DNA from: Verrucomicrobiota bacterium
GTDB taxonomy: Bacteria > Verrucomicrobiota > Lentisphaeria > JABSQK01 > JAJFLO01
Length of the DNA: 64,000 nt
Assembly (NCBI GenBank): GCA_021772615.1
Contig: JAJFLQ010000011.1
Span: 1 to 64,000, forward strand
Direction of reading: 5' to 3'
The notes below the pieces were generated by a model. It ran no database searches. It was not told where the DNA came from and was given only the letters and a program-made list of their open reading frames with translations. Below, piece after piece: positions 20,501-32,900 of this stretch (position 1 is the stretch's first letter; every line of letters begins with the position of its first letter). Made by a program: the position numbers and the translations under genes.

Positions 20501-23500
20501 CTCTGAACCGATCAACCCGGATTCGATCATTGAAGGGGCATCCGTCGTGGTCACCAACTCCGCCCGGGAAGTGATCGCCGGAAACGTCGTGTTTTCCGCG
20601 GACCGGACACAGATGACATTCGTTCCTGCATTCAAATTTCAGCGTGCTGATCGAATCAAGGTGGTGCTCGCCGCCGGCATCAGTGACGACAACGGTTTTG
20701 CGCTCGGCCAGAGATTTACTTTCGGCTTTAATACCGCCTTATTCGTCACCACCCTGTCCGGCGTTGTCGTCGATCCGGACCTGCAACCCCTGAGCGGCGT
20801 TCGAGTGCGTATCACCGGTACGGAAATTTCGAGAACCACCGGTACATTCGGGACATTCCTGCTCGACGACGTGCCGACTGGTGAACAGATACTATCGGTC
20901 GACGCGCGTCCCGATCCCGTGACCGGGGAGTCGCCAACGGGCGACAGTCGGGTTTTCGGCCTGCTTGAATACGCTGTGAATGTGGTCGAGGATACGGATA
21001 ATTCCCTTGGTCGTCCGATATTTATGGTGCCCACTGATTTTTCGACGACAAGACGAATAGTGAATGCGGGAGCGACGATCAACTTCAGCAGTGCACTATA
21101 CGATATCGACGGCTTTTCAATCACATACGAGGCCCGCGCACCACGATTTGGCGACGGCACCTCGAACGGAAACGTCACGGCAACCCGAATCGAACCGGCG
21201 TTTATACCCGACCGCTTGCCGGAAGGCGCGATTCCTCATTTTATGGTAGAAATCGGCCCCGACGATCTGACCTTCTCGCCCGCGGCAGCGTTGACGTTTC
21301 CCGACGTGTACGATCTAGAACCCGGCGATGAGGTTCGGATCTTTCATTTCAAATATGGCATCCATAACATCACCGAACTCGGGACCGCAGTTGTTGGTGA
21401 AGACGGTATGATTGTTACCGATCCGCTCCTGACAGATTCCGGGTTTGTCGGTTATGTCCCGGCAGATCCGTCATTTGACCTGTCACGAATATTCCTCCGC
21501 GGCCGGGTGGTTGATTCGTTTGGAAACGGATTGCCGGGGATTTTTGTGAACGCGCTCGCCGGATTTACGGTTGCCGTAACAGATGAAACCGGCGAATACA
21601 CCATACCTATGCCGGAGTTGCGGTTGTTTCTGGTGCGAACATTTGCAACCGTCCCGACCAGCCTTGGCGGCGCCGGCGAGAATCCGTCGCTCGTCTTTCA
21701 GTCCGATCTCACGGAATTGAATCCATCCGGCATAAGCCCGGTACCGGATATCGTCGTCGACGTCTTCTTTCTCGGCGGCAACATCCGGTTCGTGAATGCG
21801 GCCGGAGAGAAGCTGCCACGAACGGGTCTCGGCTATGACAACGGCATTCTGACGGCTATCGACGACGGCACAGCGCGAAATGCGACCATCCTGATCTACC
21901 GCCAAAAAACGTCTGCTTCCGGCGAGCCGGTGTGGGATGACGCGCCTTACTCCCGGACGACAAGCGGCAGCAGCGCGTTGGACCTCGGATTTGACGCCTC
22001 GTTTGCGATACCGCTCGTCGCGTCAATGGCCGGTGCGGGCGGAACAGGCGGCAACGCGATGGCGCCTGAGCCGGGTGACGTGATCAAGATCGTCGCGTTT
22101 AGTCAGCAGACCGGCTACTACGGCGAAACGGATCTGCGCATCCCGTCACTGGTCGACATGGAGGCAGGCAGCACCCAGCTCGATATCTTCACCAGTGTGG
22201 ATTTACGCCCGCCGCTGCTCACCGTTGATATGAATCGCGTGTTCTTTCTCAATGGTGTGCGCCGTCGCCTGAACATTCCCGACAACGGCGTGGTATTGAC
22301 CCAGGACGAATACGTGGAAATCAAGGCGCTCTGGCGCACACCGTCCACGATTCCCCTCGATCGCGCGGAGTTACGAATGCGCGGCCGTCTCGCCATTGAA
22401 ACACTGGATGCACGCAAAGATGTCTTCTTTCCGATCCGAGGCGGTGAGCACGCACATATACTCGAGATCCGGGAAGCCTTATTCGCCAATCGCAGCAATG
22501 TCCTGCAGGTCGATACGGAGGCTGGTCTTGAGCGCTTCGCGGTGTCCGCTGGAGGCTCATTCGCACAAAACTCGTTGATCCCCCTTTCGATTCGAACAAC
22601 CGCCTACGGACTTGGCGGCGCTACGGCGCCCGCTTCATCGCCGGATCAGGAAGCAGACATTAATATTCTCGATATCGTCATCGAACCCACAACCGAAGGG
22701 GATTTTCTGGTTTCCGGTCAATTCCTTCCTGAAACCGAGATCCTGATCGACTCTGATTCCCATGTAACGGACGGTACCGGCACCTTCTCGCTGAAGATCG
22801 CCTCGGTCCCGCCGAACGGCATTCCGGTAAGCGTCAACGGCAGTGTTCCGATCCAGGTGGGCGCGTCGTTGACACCGGTGATCACGGCAATCGATCCGGG
22901 CCAGGGGTCGCAGGGCGATATAATCACGATCACGGGAATGTTCTTCAGTCCGGTGCCCGCACAGAACCATGTCAGTTTCAACGGCGCCCCGGCCCGTGTG
23001 CTTGAAGCCGACGAGACGGTGCTCACCGTAGAAGTCCCGAATGAGGCGTCCGCCGGCGACGTGACCGTGACCGTCGCGGGACGTGTATCCAACGCCGTGT
23101 TCTTCGATTTTATCTCGGAAGGGATCATCAATGGATCGTTTGAGTTTGCAGACTTCCGCGGCTTCTTTCCCGAAGGTAACACCCACATCATTCGGCAGCA
23201 CAAGTCGATACTGCCCACGGACCGAACCTACATGGCGCTTCTTGATACAACTGATGTACCTCGAGACGGGACGGCTACTATTTCCAGCAACCGCTTTTTC
23301 GTACCCGCATCGCTGCCGTTTATGGCCTTCGATTTCAACTTTTTGGGCACCCTGGTATTTAATGACGTCAGCAGTTATCTCGAATTCGACGTGATCACGC
23401 CTGAAGAGACCGTGACGCTGGAGGTTTTCCCCAATGGACTTGAGCTGATGCCGTTTACCGTCGTTGGCGGCTATGACGTCGGTACGGGATTTCGCACCGT

Positions 23501-23996
23501 GCTCGCGGATCTGTCTGCGTACGCAGGCACCGGCGAGCCGATTCAATTTCGAATCACACTGAAGGGACGCGGACCGCTGCCGTCGCGAATATCCGGCCTG
23601 CGCGTCGATGACGACAATCCCCTTGATATGACCAAGACGCCCGGCACCTCGCTGTTCCTGGACAATTTCTACCTCACGGCAAACAATGTGCTGCCGTCCT
23701 CGATAGACAATGAAGCGCTGACCTTCTCGGACCCGTTGAATAACAGCATCACCATTACCGCAGCCGCTGGCGCCACCCGAGCGGACAGTCGCATTTTCGC
23801 GCTCGGCGTACAATCCGGCGCCGTCTTTACGGCCGACGCGGATAACGGCGGCGGCTTTACACTGGCTGTCCCCGTCATCGACGGGGTACCTACGACCTGC
23901 TACGGTCTCTCGTTTTCCACACCCAAAACAACCACGGACAATACCAGCGATCGCCAATTCAGCCCGACGCTGGTGATAACACTGGACAAGGATTAA
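14544..23996 (+). CDS. Giant secreted Ig-like / SbsA-like / TIG protein
   Basis: This is a 3,150-residue exported protein. The N terminus has a long basic n-region, then a hydrophobic core (PLILSVMVACGMLA) and a likely signal-peptidase site near 'HVCAQ'. The internal Met at residue 35 could be the real start, because it gives a standard-length signal peptide. Residues about 170-1100 are glucodextranase-B-like Ig repeats with the pattern 'NG.......GTF...L..G.NTI...A.D..GN'. SbsA-type Big_5 domains lie near 1107-1210, 1302-1400, 1492-1602 and 1960-2066. Two carboxypeptidase-regulatory-like domains follow (about 2070-2130 and 2316-2365), then an IPT/TIG domain (about 2778-2856) and a C-terminal jelly-roll-like module opening with 'NGSFEFADFRGF'. 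No enzyme motif or anchor is visible. The gene sits between two other giant genes (18 bp upstream, 1 bp downstream), so co-expression is very likely. A scaffold or adhesin role is inferred. Confidence 0.88.
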   Translation: MITYFAKIFAGHETCRLLRRARMRLHHGAARARVMPLILSVMVACGMLATPAHVCAQEGAPEILSTTMAPNVLRIGDEITISITASPDVERGIVLVDFRPNIPHLMRLTLSLDGNEWTVSGQIPELDIPEGIDTFDVEISIIVFNASNARGKETITRSFERFSIPFEVAITSPTDASLTGDNAVSVSGTVTDDAATVLVNGVAATVDNGTFTVADIPVIEGDNTITASASTASGETATDSIQLERDTISPSVSIQGVSDGLFSSLDLTPEIVVNDRNPGSTIILLNDQPFASGTLLDAESAYVLSVTATDAANNATSDSVSFTLDKTAPQITLVTPQQDLQTRDILITVSGTVVDANLASLRVNGTLITVTDGTFSTSLSLNTEGANALTITATDRASLSTSITQQIFRDTSGPNLTVTQPADGLLTNQTTITVSGTIDDPTALITVNGTAATVTNGTFSASIGLAEGNNTITVTAADVLDNKTSTTLTVIRDTEPPDLTLTEPADGFRTRLANVNVTGSVAPVTAAVSVGGVAVTVDGSGLFEHAVVLASGDNTIEVAAADEAGNSTSQTVTVALDQTPPVLSVATPVDGLVTADASVTVSGSVDDPQAEITINGVAVDNNAGSFALVIPLPGSSGPVEISVLAVDDVGNSDEIRIAVVRDITPPVIQILNPIDGALLTNDVVNVFGSVDDPTATVLVNGQPASIVANRFELTGLQLAEGENTVTATAVDSLGNEADAASATVVVDTVAPAAPGLTDPPEFVSADRVTLSGVSEALATITVTGGLIPAVVVATGDGDFTVQVLLRTNTSNVLAVAATDPAGNAGNATEITVVADSVAPVVVIDVPQNDQIAQFSQIPVTGTISDTSPIVDVRVLADSVGINADNTFGGVAVVGSGMQDIEITATDAAGNIGTATVAIDNIDDNIDNEPPQIAVVSPAAGSSVPTGPITIVALIVDQSALQTVFVNGVELTPLGDFLNGPNLTVVAEAGENGEFTITATDVLGNQSMFTHGVVVDASAPAAPIVNLVTPNVITNQERVTLFGSAEAGTTLTVTGGSKDVTIAVPADGSFSVQVILNPNAVNTLILTAVDSVNQISPPTTVDVTHDDVGPTVIAVTPDDGAVEVSFDTTIALTFDEPIAPDTAGAVTLAVDAIEIAASVSLVNSDMTIEVTPDEPLTDSAVVDITVPEAVTDRAGNSVQAIFTSRFTAIDMTQPAAPVLDLLPTHVNTAAVLLTGTGEANATVHVAGGAEAAAATIDETGAFATSVTLLSNQTNTLSATVVDAVGNTSDAVSRVTIHDDIPPELLDSIPADGEIDVPISVIISLSFSEAIKSDSVSGITLTGTGATAIDIAFDADDVVQITPVGSLTGETQFTVTLPDTVTDLAGNGLVDAQSIQFSTVDDVPPDIPIVDAFIPPSPTNAPSVTAVGFATPVTTLEVVGGAETINEGIGATGEFSVEIPLTPDTENALVFTAIDGAGNRSAPTTPFVIRQDATPPTVVSSVPADGETITVNQSIFVEFSEPMAPAPFAVDPPPIQILDDLNQPVSGQLSLSATGRSVTFFPIQNLTPNREYGIIISTAAGDLAGNALENTVTINFMTTEAQSVTRPAAPVLNPAPPAFTTNVILPLTGTAAPGSALTVFGGLAPVAAAVQPDGRFSVQVQLKEQTENHLILFVTVDGVEGIVRTTTVTHRSTAPGLRILSPREDAAYHNPSVTVMGIVDDGITVGDVLVNGERAARIGNYFALQVVVDEPGPHAVTAMATVSGGTQALSDTVNYRFEPDSEGTDTKAPIVNIIFPEPGEISNQEFIELMVTVEEGGGLVGVFSNRIPPHNEVGNIFLIYHQLRNQGLNDVTVQATDTAGLTGIDVTTVFLDDIAPAAPQVNEVPALTDRRILVVTGQAEAGVGIRITGGLATAAGAADASGAFSIPVSLRPNRANTLAVTAFDTAENESAAVPLRITHDDTRPSVLSTSPGRDEIGVPVDQRITVTFSEPINPDSIIEGASVVVTNSAREVIAGNVVFSADRTQMTFVPAFKFQRADRIKVVLAAGISDDNGFALGQRFTFGFNTALFVTTLSGVVVDPDLQPLSGVRVRITGTEISRTTGTFGTFLLDDVPTGEQILSVDARPDPVTGESPTGDSRVFGLLEYAVNVVEDTDNSLGRPIFMVPTDFSTTRRIVNAGATINFSSALYDIDGFSITYEARAPRFGDGTSNGNVTATRIEPAFIPDRLPEGAIPHFMVEIGPDDLTFSPAAALTFPDVYDLEPGDEVRIFHFKYGIHNITELGTAVVGEDGMIVTDPLLTDSGFVGYVPADPSFDLSRIFLRGRVVDSFGNGLPGIFVNALAGFTVAVTDETGEYTIPMPELRLFLVRTFATVPTSLGGAGENPSLVFQSDLTELNPSGISPVPDIVVDVFFLGGNIRFVNAAGEKLPRTGLGYDNGILTAIDDGTARNATILIYRQKTSASGEPVWDDAPYSRTTSGSSALDLGFDASFAIPLVASMAGAGGTGGNAMAPEPGDVIKIVAFSQQTGYYGETDLRIPSLVDMEAGSTQLDIFTSVDLRPPLLTVDMNRVFFLNGVRRRLNIPDNGVVLTQDEYVEIKALWRTPSTIPLDRAELRMRGRLAIETLDARKDVFFPIRGGEHAHILEIREALFANRSNVLQVDTEAGLERFAVSAGGSFAQNSLIPLSIRTTAYGLGGATAPASSPDQEADINILDIVIEPTTEGDFLVSGQFLPETEILIDSDSHVTDGTGTFSLKIASVPPNGIPVSVNGSVPIQVGASLTPVITAIDPGQGSQGDIITITGMFFSPVPAQNHVSFNGAPARVLEADETVLTVEVPNEASAGDVTVTVAGRVSNAVFFDFISEGIINGSFEFADFRGFFPEGNTHIIRQHKSILPTDRTYMALLDTTDVPRDGTATISSNRFFVPASLPFMAFDFNFLGTLVFNDVSSYLEFDVITPEETVTLEVFPNGLELMPFTVVGGYDVGTGFRTVLADLSAYAGTGEPIQFRITLKGRGPLPSRISGLRVDDDNPLDMTKTPGTSLFLDNFYLTANNVLPSSIDNEALTFSDPLNNSITITAAAGATRADSRIFALGVQSGAVFTADADNGGGFTLAVPVIDGVPTTCYGLSFSTPKTTTDNTSDRQFSPTLVITLDKD

Positions 23997-23997
23997 T

Positions 23998-26900
23998 ATG
24001 GTTAATCCGGCATCAGCAACAGCACGGCTTTCCGGACGGCTTATGGCACCCCTGGTGCTGTTCATCGGCGTCGTCATGACCACGCCGTTGGCGGCCGCAA
24101 CCGATCGCTCCGGCGTCGTCGCCGACAACAGGCTCGACAAAGTCGTGGGCGCCTCGCCGATCTCAGCGACCGAACATTTCGTGACCGGCAATTCGCCGTC
24201 GCTGTTCGACATTGACATATCCGCCGACAACCGGCGGGCGTATGGGGTATCGATTGAGGGCGGCCTGGTCAAATTCCGAATCGATGTCGGCGCTGCTCCA
24301 ATCTTCACGGACATCGGATCCGTGCCGTTGCCGTTGGACATCGCGAGACCGCGGCATATTGCGATTTCGCCTGATGGACGGCTGGCCTACGTCGCCGAGC
24401 GCGACACGATCGGTGTCGTGAATGTCGTCCCGATCGGGGTACCGGGCGAAGACGGCAACACCATCGTAGAGCCCGGAGAATTTAAGGCGGTGAGTGTACC
24501 CAACCGCGGCCAGGAGGTGCTTGATATCAAGGTGACACCGGACGGCGAACGTTTGATCGCGTTGCTCGCCGGTGCGCGGCGGGCATCGGACGATGACGGC
24601 ATCGATGATCTCGGACACCTCGCTATTTACGAGATTTCCGGGAAAGTGCCGAACCGATTCGACGCGGAACCGCTGTCACGATTCATACGAGTACCGCTCG
24701 GCATTCCGCTGTACCAACTGAAGTCAATGGCAATATCCCCCGACGGCAACTACGTGATCATCATCGCGCGCGGTGACCAGGGTGTCAAGATTTCGCCGTT
24801 TGGCGTTCGTCCCGAAACCGACAACCGTACCGGCGGCGTGATCGTCTTTGACCTCAACACCTTCAGTACGCTTCAGGTCTTTCCGACGACGCTGAAAGGT
24901 GAGAATACGACCTTTATCGAGCGTGTCATCGCCATCAAGGGCTTTTACATCAAGCACCCCACCGTGATCGCGCAAACATTGATTGCCAACGCCAGCCAGA
25001 CTGCGGCCGACGCCGCGCTCGGGCTGCGCACGACGGCTGGAGCCTCCTTCGCCGGCTTCGCATTGACCGAGGCGCTTGTCAACGAACAGATCCGCCAGCA
25101 ATTCGAGGAGATATACAAGGACTACGGACCTATGGCTGCCTATGCGAACGCGTATCCGACGGATATGGTTTCAGGCTCCGCCGCCGCAATCACGAATCAC
25201 GGTGACTTCGGGCTGGTGACATTCCAGGACACCAACAACATCGGGTTCCTCAACCTGAGGCCGTCCGACGATGTTCGCGGCTACAACTTCGGCAATCGAC
25301 CGGATTTCTTCTTTTCCGCTGCAACGAAAAAGATCATTAATGCACTGGATTTGAGCTTCGGCATCAACGGCATTCTAAGCACAGGCGGCGCCGCGGCATT
25401 TCGCACCGGCTGGTTCTACATGCAGGAGGCGGCCGTGACCACAGATGATTCACATGCCTATATCGGGATGAACGGCGGCATTTCCACGGGAGACAACACA
25501 AACGTCTTCGGACTGGTCAACCTCAATGCCGTGCGGCGCGAGATCGCGTTGGACTTTGGGATCAGTACGCAAAGTGGGTTGCCGCCGCTGGCCCATGTGA
25601 ATTTACACGGGAAAGTATCCGTCGGCGATACCAGCCGACCCGAGTTTTCGTCTCCACGGGATGTGGCAACATTCCACGGTATTGATACGGACGGCGACGG
25701 TTTGTCGAACCTCCTTGAGGCCTTCAACCGCTTCAACGACTACCGGTCGGTGCCGTTCGGTGACAAAACGCAGTTGGTGAGCACCAGCGTGTATAATATC
25801 ACCGACCCAAGCACGACCATGGTATCCAACCTTTTCCCGTTTAATCACAACGACATTGGCTATTTCCTGCCGCACAGCGGCGTTGGGTATCGCTATAATT
25901 ACAACCGGCATCTGGACTTTACGACGAATGTCGGCAGCTCGGCTGCCGTAACGACGCTGGAAACGGTCGGTCGGGAATGGTACGACATGTTTCTCGATAA
26001 TCTCGTGACACGGCCCTATTTCCTGGTGACGGACATGAGCCATCCCGGCGAGTCGCTGATTCAAAACGAACTCGGCGAGTTTCGTCACTTCAACGTGCGC
26101 AACGGATTCCAGGCGAACATCCAATATTTCCGCAAGGAAAGTGATGACCCGTTTGAATTTGTACTGTCTAACGGCCCATCCTCGCCGCTCGACAATACCA
26201 TTGAGGGCGATCCCGGAGACTTCGACAGTGTGCATACGGCGGCATTGATCGACCTGTTCCTCGATCAGGACGCCGTGGCAAAAATTGTTCTGGATCCCAG
26301 GGCCGTGGACATCATCGGCGGTGACCTCGTCGACAACCCGCGCCTTGAGATTCATGGCAGCACAGACCCGAATTTCCCTTTCACGCGGCGAGACATGGAT
26401 GCATTCATGATGGTCGTTTTCCGCCGCGGCGACATTGCGGTGGACGGCGCAACCATTGTCGGGGAGCATACGGACGGCACGCCGCTGCACTTGGTCGCGA
26501 CCGATGCCGACGGCGATATCGGCGCACGTGCCGTAAAATTTGACATCACGGAAGAAGCCGCTGCGACCATCCGTATCGTCAGCGGTCCCGAATTGGCATT
26601 TGACAACAGCATGACCCAGCCGGTACCGATGGGTGAACCGATCTCCATCACGGATACCAACGGCGTGTTCTGGATGGATATCGACGGCGCTTCCGGTTCA
26701 TCAGAAAGTGTTCAATTTATCGCGGAACTACTCGATCGCGACGGTGCTGTCATACGCCAGATCTCGTACCGCGCCGGCGTGGTCTCACTCGAACTGGATG
26801 TGACCAATGGATCGATTCCGCTGAACGACGTCGACAGCGACGGAGATCAGGTACCCGGCTACGCAGACGGGTTCAATTTCGACCTGTCCATTTCGCCATC

Positions 26901-29900
26901 GGACGGCAACGGCAATCTTGTACCCGACGATGCCGACGATATGGATTCCGCGAGCTTCACTCCGCTGGAGATCACGATCGACGGCCCGATCGACTTCGGC
27001 ACCGAACCGTTGATACGCTTCGACTACGATGTATCCAACCCGGCCCAGATTTTTACCTTCGCGGGCAGCAGCCCAGGCGGCGGTGGTCGGGAACCAACGT
27101 TTCTTCTGCCGCGCGCCGGCAGCCTGCGATTGTGGCGACGGGACGGCAGCGAGGAACGCCATTTCAGCGACTTTATTCCCGCGACAAGTTTTCCCCTGGA
27201 CAGCCTCGGGTTCACGGGAACCGGCGGCAGCGTTACGGTATTTATTGAAGCGGTCAAGCCAACAGCGAATACCGTGATTCGTGTGAGTCTGGATCCGGAC
27301 GGATTCAACGGTCCCGCCTCCTTTGTCGTGAGTCAATCGATCATGGTCTCTACCCTTGGCACGGATGAGCTTGATTTGAAGATCGATTCCAACAACAACG
27401 GCTCGATCGAGGCTTCCGACGATGATGTCGAGGACATCGCCAATGAAAATGATGCTCCGGGGCGTATCATCTCCGTGAATAATACCGGTGTATCCGGCTC
27501 GAACTTGCCTGGTTACGCTGATTTCAGCGGCACCACATCACGGAAATTCGCGGTACTCGAGCTGGATCTGCCGACCGATATAGAGAACCCCGACAATGCG
27601 ATCGTAGCCATCAGCTACAGCGCATCGGATCCGCGCCAGGTAAGCACCGAGCTGCTTGGCATCGCCGGCCTGGTCGTGCCGGGCGGCGGGCATCTGCGCC
27701 TGTGGCGCAACGACGGGAATGCGGCGCGTTCGGAAACGCCGGCCCCGGACGGCGATTATTTCGCCCCGGGCCAATACCGCGTATCGGATCTACCCGCAGG
27801 CGGTGTATTTTACGTCGAGGGTGTGGCGCCGAGCAGTGACATTGCCGACCAGAGAATTGTCGTGCAGCTTGATCCGGACGGCTTTAACGGCCCTGAAGGA
27901 TTCATTTACCAGGACGCGGTTCGGCTCACGATTTATGATCAATTGTGGGAGGACACCTACGCGCTCGACGCTGCACATCGTCGCCTGGATGTGAACGGGC
28001 ACCCGATGCCGGAGTCGGAGCCGCAGGCGGAATCCCAGCGCGACCAGTCAAAGAACAATTTCTACGTCGACGCCTACACCCTGACGCCTACGTATTCGAC
28101 GACGGACATCAGCATCCCGTTGCTCGGTCCCGAAATGCGGCTGGAATTCCGCCGTACAATGAGCACCGGCGGCTATGTGGCGCAGGACTCGGCTGTAGAT
28201 ATTCCCATAAACCCCGTCCGCGAAGATATCGCTCTGGGCAAAGGATGGCGCAGTGTCCTTGGCATGCGCGTGGTGCATGAGTTCGGGCTTTTTCACGTCT
28301 ACGACGACAACGGCCAGGCGCATCGCTACAACGCCGGTGGTCAGCCCGTGCCGCACTCGTTTCTCGAGACCACGACGCACCGTACAGACCTCCAGATCAT
28401 ACCCAATGAATCTCTCGCGGACGTTGTCGATGCGATTATCTGGACGCGGAATTTCTGGACCCAATATCAATTCGTCCGCTACACTCCGGATCCAGCCGAT
28501 TTCGGTCGCCGGCCGGTGTCCGGTCAGGTGTTTCGCCTGGCGTCCATCACCTCACGAAACGGCAACGCGATCCTCTTCGAATATCCGGATGAAACGTCGT
28601 CGTACCCGGCGCGAATCTACGAATCCGGCTTCGAGGAGAAGCAGGTTCTTTTCTCCTATACCGACATCCCCGATCAGGGCATCCGTCTTGAATCACTCAC
28701 CGACCCGAACGGCAACATCTACGAGTACGAATATGACGGCGGCGGCAATCTGGCGCGGGTGAACAAGCCTGATCCCGGCGCTCCCGTGGGCAGTCCGCCA
28801 AGCGGCGTCACGGCAGAGACATACACCTACACCATCACTCCGACGGCCACGGTAGATGAGGGATTGACGACGGTATTTTTCGCGCTCGAGTCCATTACCA
28901 ACGCCGCGGGCAACACCACCACACTCGACTATGAGGTTGTCGACCGTGCACTGACGGAATATGAGGACAACGTCAAGGCGCTGCAACTCCGAGCCCTAAC
29001 AACTGCAGATGGTTCCCCGGATCAGACTACAGCGACATTTGCGCAACCATTGCTCGCGACCGACGGCGCCATGACCGAGGTCATCGACAATCGCGGCACC
29101 GCAATCTCGTACGAGTTCGTGACGCGTCTCCTCCCCTCGTCGCTGCAGAACGGTCTGGGATACGGCCTGAACGGCTTCACCATCGCGACACTGAACTCGA
29201 TGCGGCGGACGATTGGCACCACCACCGGCGACAAGATCTGGAACTTCGACTTCTCTAATGACACGTTCTGCAATCTCGTTCAGCTGGTCGACTGTTTCGG
29301 CACGATCACCGATTACGAATACGGCAAGCACAAGGGGTTCGATCACTCGCGGTACAATCGGCCGCTGCGGCGAACGCTTGATCCCGTCGGGCTTAACCTG
29401 ATCACGCAATTCGAGTACGACTTTGTGAGTCGCAAGCTCGCCAGAACGATCCGTCCGAAGTTCTTCATAGAGAACCCGGAGTTTGAGGATCTTTACTCAA
29501 CGGCGTACGAATACGACGAGAATCGAAACGTGGTGTCGTCGCGGTCGATGTATGTGGACGGCGACGGCAACATGCGCATGCAGGCGACCAGCGTGAAATA
29601 TGATGATCGCGGCTTGCCGATCGTGCGCATCGATCCCGACGGTCGCGTTACCTCGACGGAACGCGCGCCGTTCAACGACGGCTGGGAAGATGTCATCATC
29701 CGCTATCGCGAATACGCCGACGGCGACAACAGCGACGGCCGCCTGGCCGAAACCATCAGCCTCGGCTCGATGTCGCCGTGGTTGACGCGACGGATTACCT
29801 ACGATCTCAACGGCAACATGACCGAAATGGAGCTGGAATTCGACGACCCGGACTTTCCCGGCGGTACGATCATCGAGACGACCACCTACTCACTCGACGC

Positions 29901-32900
29901 CGCGAACAATGTCACCGAGATCCTCCAGCCGTCGGTACCGGACGGCGACAGCGCCGGCGCCGATCAACGTTATGTCATTGCCAAGGAATTCAACGGTGTG
30001 GGCCAGGTCACACGCGAGGTCGACGGTCGCGGCACGGAAACCACATACGAATACGATGCGCGGGAGCGCGTCATAGCAACGACGACAATAACCGAGGACG
30101 GGCCGTTGACCGTGGTACAACGACATGATGCGGCGGGCAACACCATCTTCAGGGCGCAACCGCTCGGTAACGAAACAACCATGGAATATGACGAGCTGAA
30201 CCGGATGGTACGGAAGACGGACCAAAATAAATATACCGATCCGAAGACGTTTGAGTCTATTGACGAAACGCTTGAGACCCTTTACGAATTCGGCAATTTC
30301 TCCGGCAGCAACATCTTTACCAATGATCGCTGGAGTCCAACGGTCATAGTCGACCAACGCGGCTTCCCGACCGTCAATACGTACGATCGTGCCTTTCGTA
30401 TCACCGGCACACGCAGATTTGCCAACGAGTCCACCGGCTTTATGCCGATCGCCCTCCCGGCGGAATCGGATAACGATCAGGTGGACGAGTTCCTCGTCGA
30501 TGCCGATGGCAACATGATCGAGAAACGTGAGTTTAATCCGTTGGGTAGCGGTACGCAGGTGACGTTGACCACCTTCGACGAGCTTGACCGCGTTATCAGG
30601 ACCGAGATTGTGCTGGACGACGGTCCGAATATCGTTACGGAGTTTGCATACGACAACGCCGGAAACATCGTGCGCACTATTGATCCCGAACAAAATGTCA
30701 TCCTCGAAGAATACAATGCGCTCAACGCCCTCGCCAGGCGCGTGATCAGTATGGACGGCGACATGGGTTTCACCGATATCGGTACGTACCATTACGCCAT
30801 CGATAACGCCACGGTTGAGCCGGAAGACATCGTTGTGAGCTTTGATTACGACGGCAAGGGCAACAAGATCCGGGAATCACTGCTGAGACGCGATTATGAG
30901 TCTATGGATGAATTCGCGCTCATTGAACTGGCGAGCGAAATGCGATACGACGCCCTGAACAGGATGATTACCATGATCCAAAACTCGGATGGATCGCCGG
31001 CCGAAGGCGACGACGAACTGATCATTCGTTATCTCTACGACGCCAACGGTAATAAGCGGTTCGAGTCAATCGGCCGCACCAGCCCAGGATCAGGAGTTGA
31101 ACTGATCGAAACCGACTTCGAATACGACAGCGTCAATCGTCTGGTACGAACCACATTGCCGGCCGTCAGGGATGCCGAGAGTGGCGAAGAATCTGTGAAC
31201 GGCGTGGTGGTTCGCACCTACGACCTTAACAGCAATCTCTGCACGGAGACGGACGCGCGCGGCATGATCACCGAGTATGTTTATGATGGCCTGAACCGGC
31301 CAGTCTGTAAAATCATGAACCTCGACAGCGACATCAGCGGCATCGGCCCCGGCGACGTCGTCGAACGTCACCGCTATGACGCGAGTAATAATATCGTCGA
31401 AAGTTCTGAGGAGCGGACAGGCAGTGTGTTGACGACGACATTCGAATATGATGCATTCGGTCGTCTGATGCGGATCGTCAATGCCGAGAGTCACGCCAAT
31501 TCCGCGGAATTCGACAATCAGGACAACATCATTTCGCGCACCGATGCGAACGGCAACAGGACCGATCTCACCTATGACCAGGCCAACCGCCTCGTACGTA
31601 TCGAGAAACCGCAGGTGCTCGCTCACACACCCGGCGCATCGGGTGCGGCAGGCGCCATTCGACCAACGGTCGTCCTTGAATATGACCTGCGTGGCTTACT
31701 GATACGCATGGTTGACGAAAACGGCCACGAGACCGAGATGTCCTACGATGCCGCGCAGCGTCAGGTTCGATCTATTGATGCGCTTGATCAGGAGGCGTTC
31801 ACTGAATTTGATCAAGCTGGAAATGTCAGCCGGTCCATCGATTTTCGCGGCAACGCCATGACGATTGCCTATGACCGTTTCAATCGTCCCTCGGAAATCA
31901 CGGATCCGGATGGCTTCACAAGCCACGCGGAGTACGATGTAACCGGCAACCTCATTCGCAAGATCGACGAGCGTGGAAACGAAACGGTATTCACCTACGA
32001 TCTCATGAACCGAAGGATCGCGGAGTTGCGCCCGGGCAATTCGACACCGAAGACCTTCATCTACAACCTCAACGGTCAGCTGGTTATCGAGATTGACGAG
32101 CTTGGATTCGAGAAACGGACGGATTTTGACCTGCTCGGCCGCGTCTCCGGCAAGACCGATGATGCAGGCAAATCTACCGGCATCATCAGGGACCAGCTCG
32201 GAAACGTCACCAGCAGGATCGATGCATCTGGCGCCACGACCTTATTCGAGTACGACCATCTCAACAGGATGATCAGGATGCTCGAGGAATTTGACAAGGT
32301 CACCGAATTCGAGTATGACGCGAACGGCAATCGTACGCGGATCATCGATGCCAATGGATTTGAGACCATGTTCGAATACGATGCATTGAACCGACTGACG
32401 AGACATACCTACCCCACCGGGGACACGTATGAATTTGAGTACGACCGGCAGACGAACGTGGTCGTCACAACCACGCCGAACGGCCAGGAGATCGAGCAGA
32501 TATACGATGGCTTGAATCGGCTATCGACGAAATCGTATGAAAACCACGATTTCACCTTTACGTACGACGCGAATTCCAACCCGCTGACCATGACCCAGCT
32601 GGTGGACCATCCCGCCAGCGCATCAGCTGAGGAATTTCGTATTGTCGACGACTATGACGATCGTAACCAGTTAATATCGAGAACGTTCGAGTATCCCGGC
32701 CTGTTGGCCCGCACGACCAGTTATACCTACGACGCAAGCGGTAATCGCAGCATGATGGTCACGCCCGACGGCCGCGAAATTCTCTACGGCTACAACGGGC
32801 GCGACCTGATTACCACCATTCATACGGAATCCAACGGTGTCGATGGCGGTACGTGGAGTTCCATCACATACGACCCGGGAAGCGATACCACGACATTGAC

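Noticed and set aside
22635..24341. 568-codon minus-strand ORF spanning the end of the second and start of the third giant gene
   Set aside because: It is long only because the sense frames lack certain codons. The translation is rich in Arg, His and Gly with no fold signature, and it overlaps two clearly coding sense genes.
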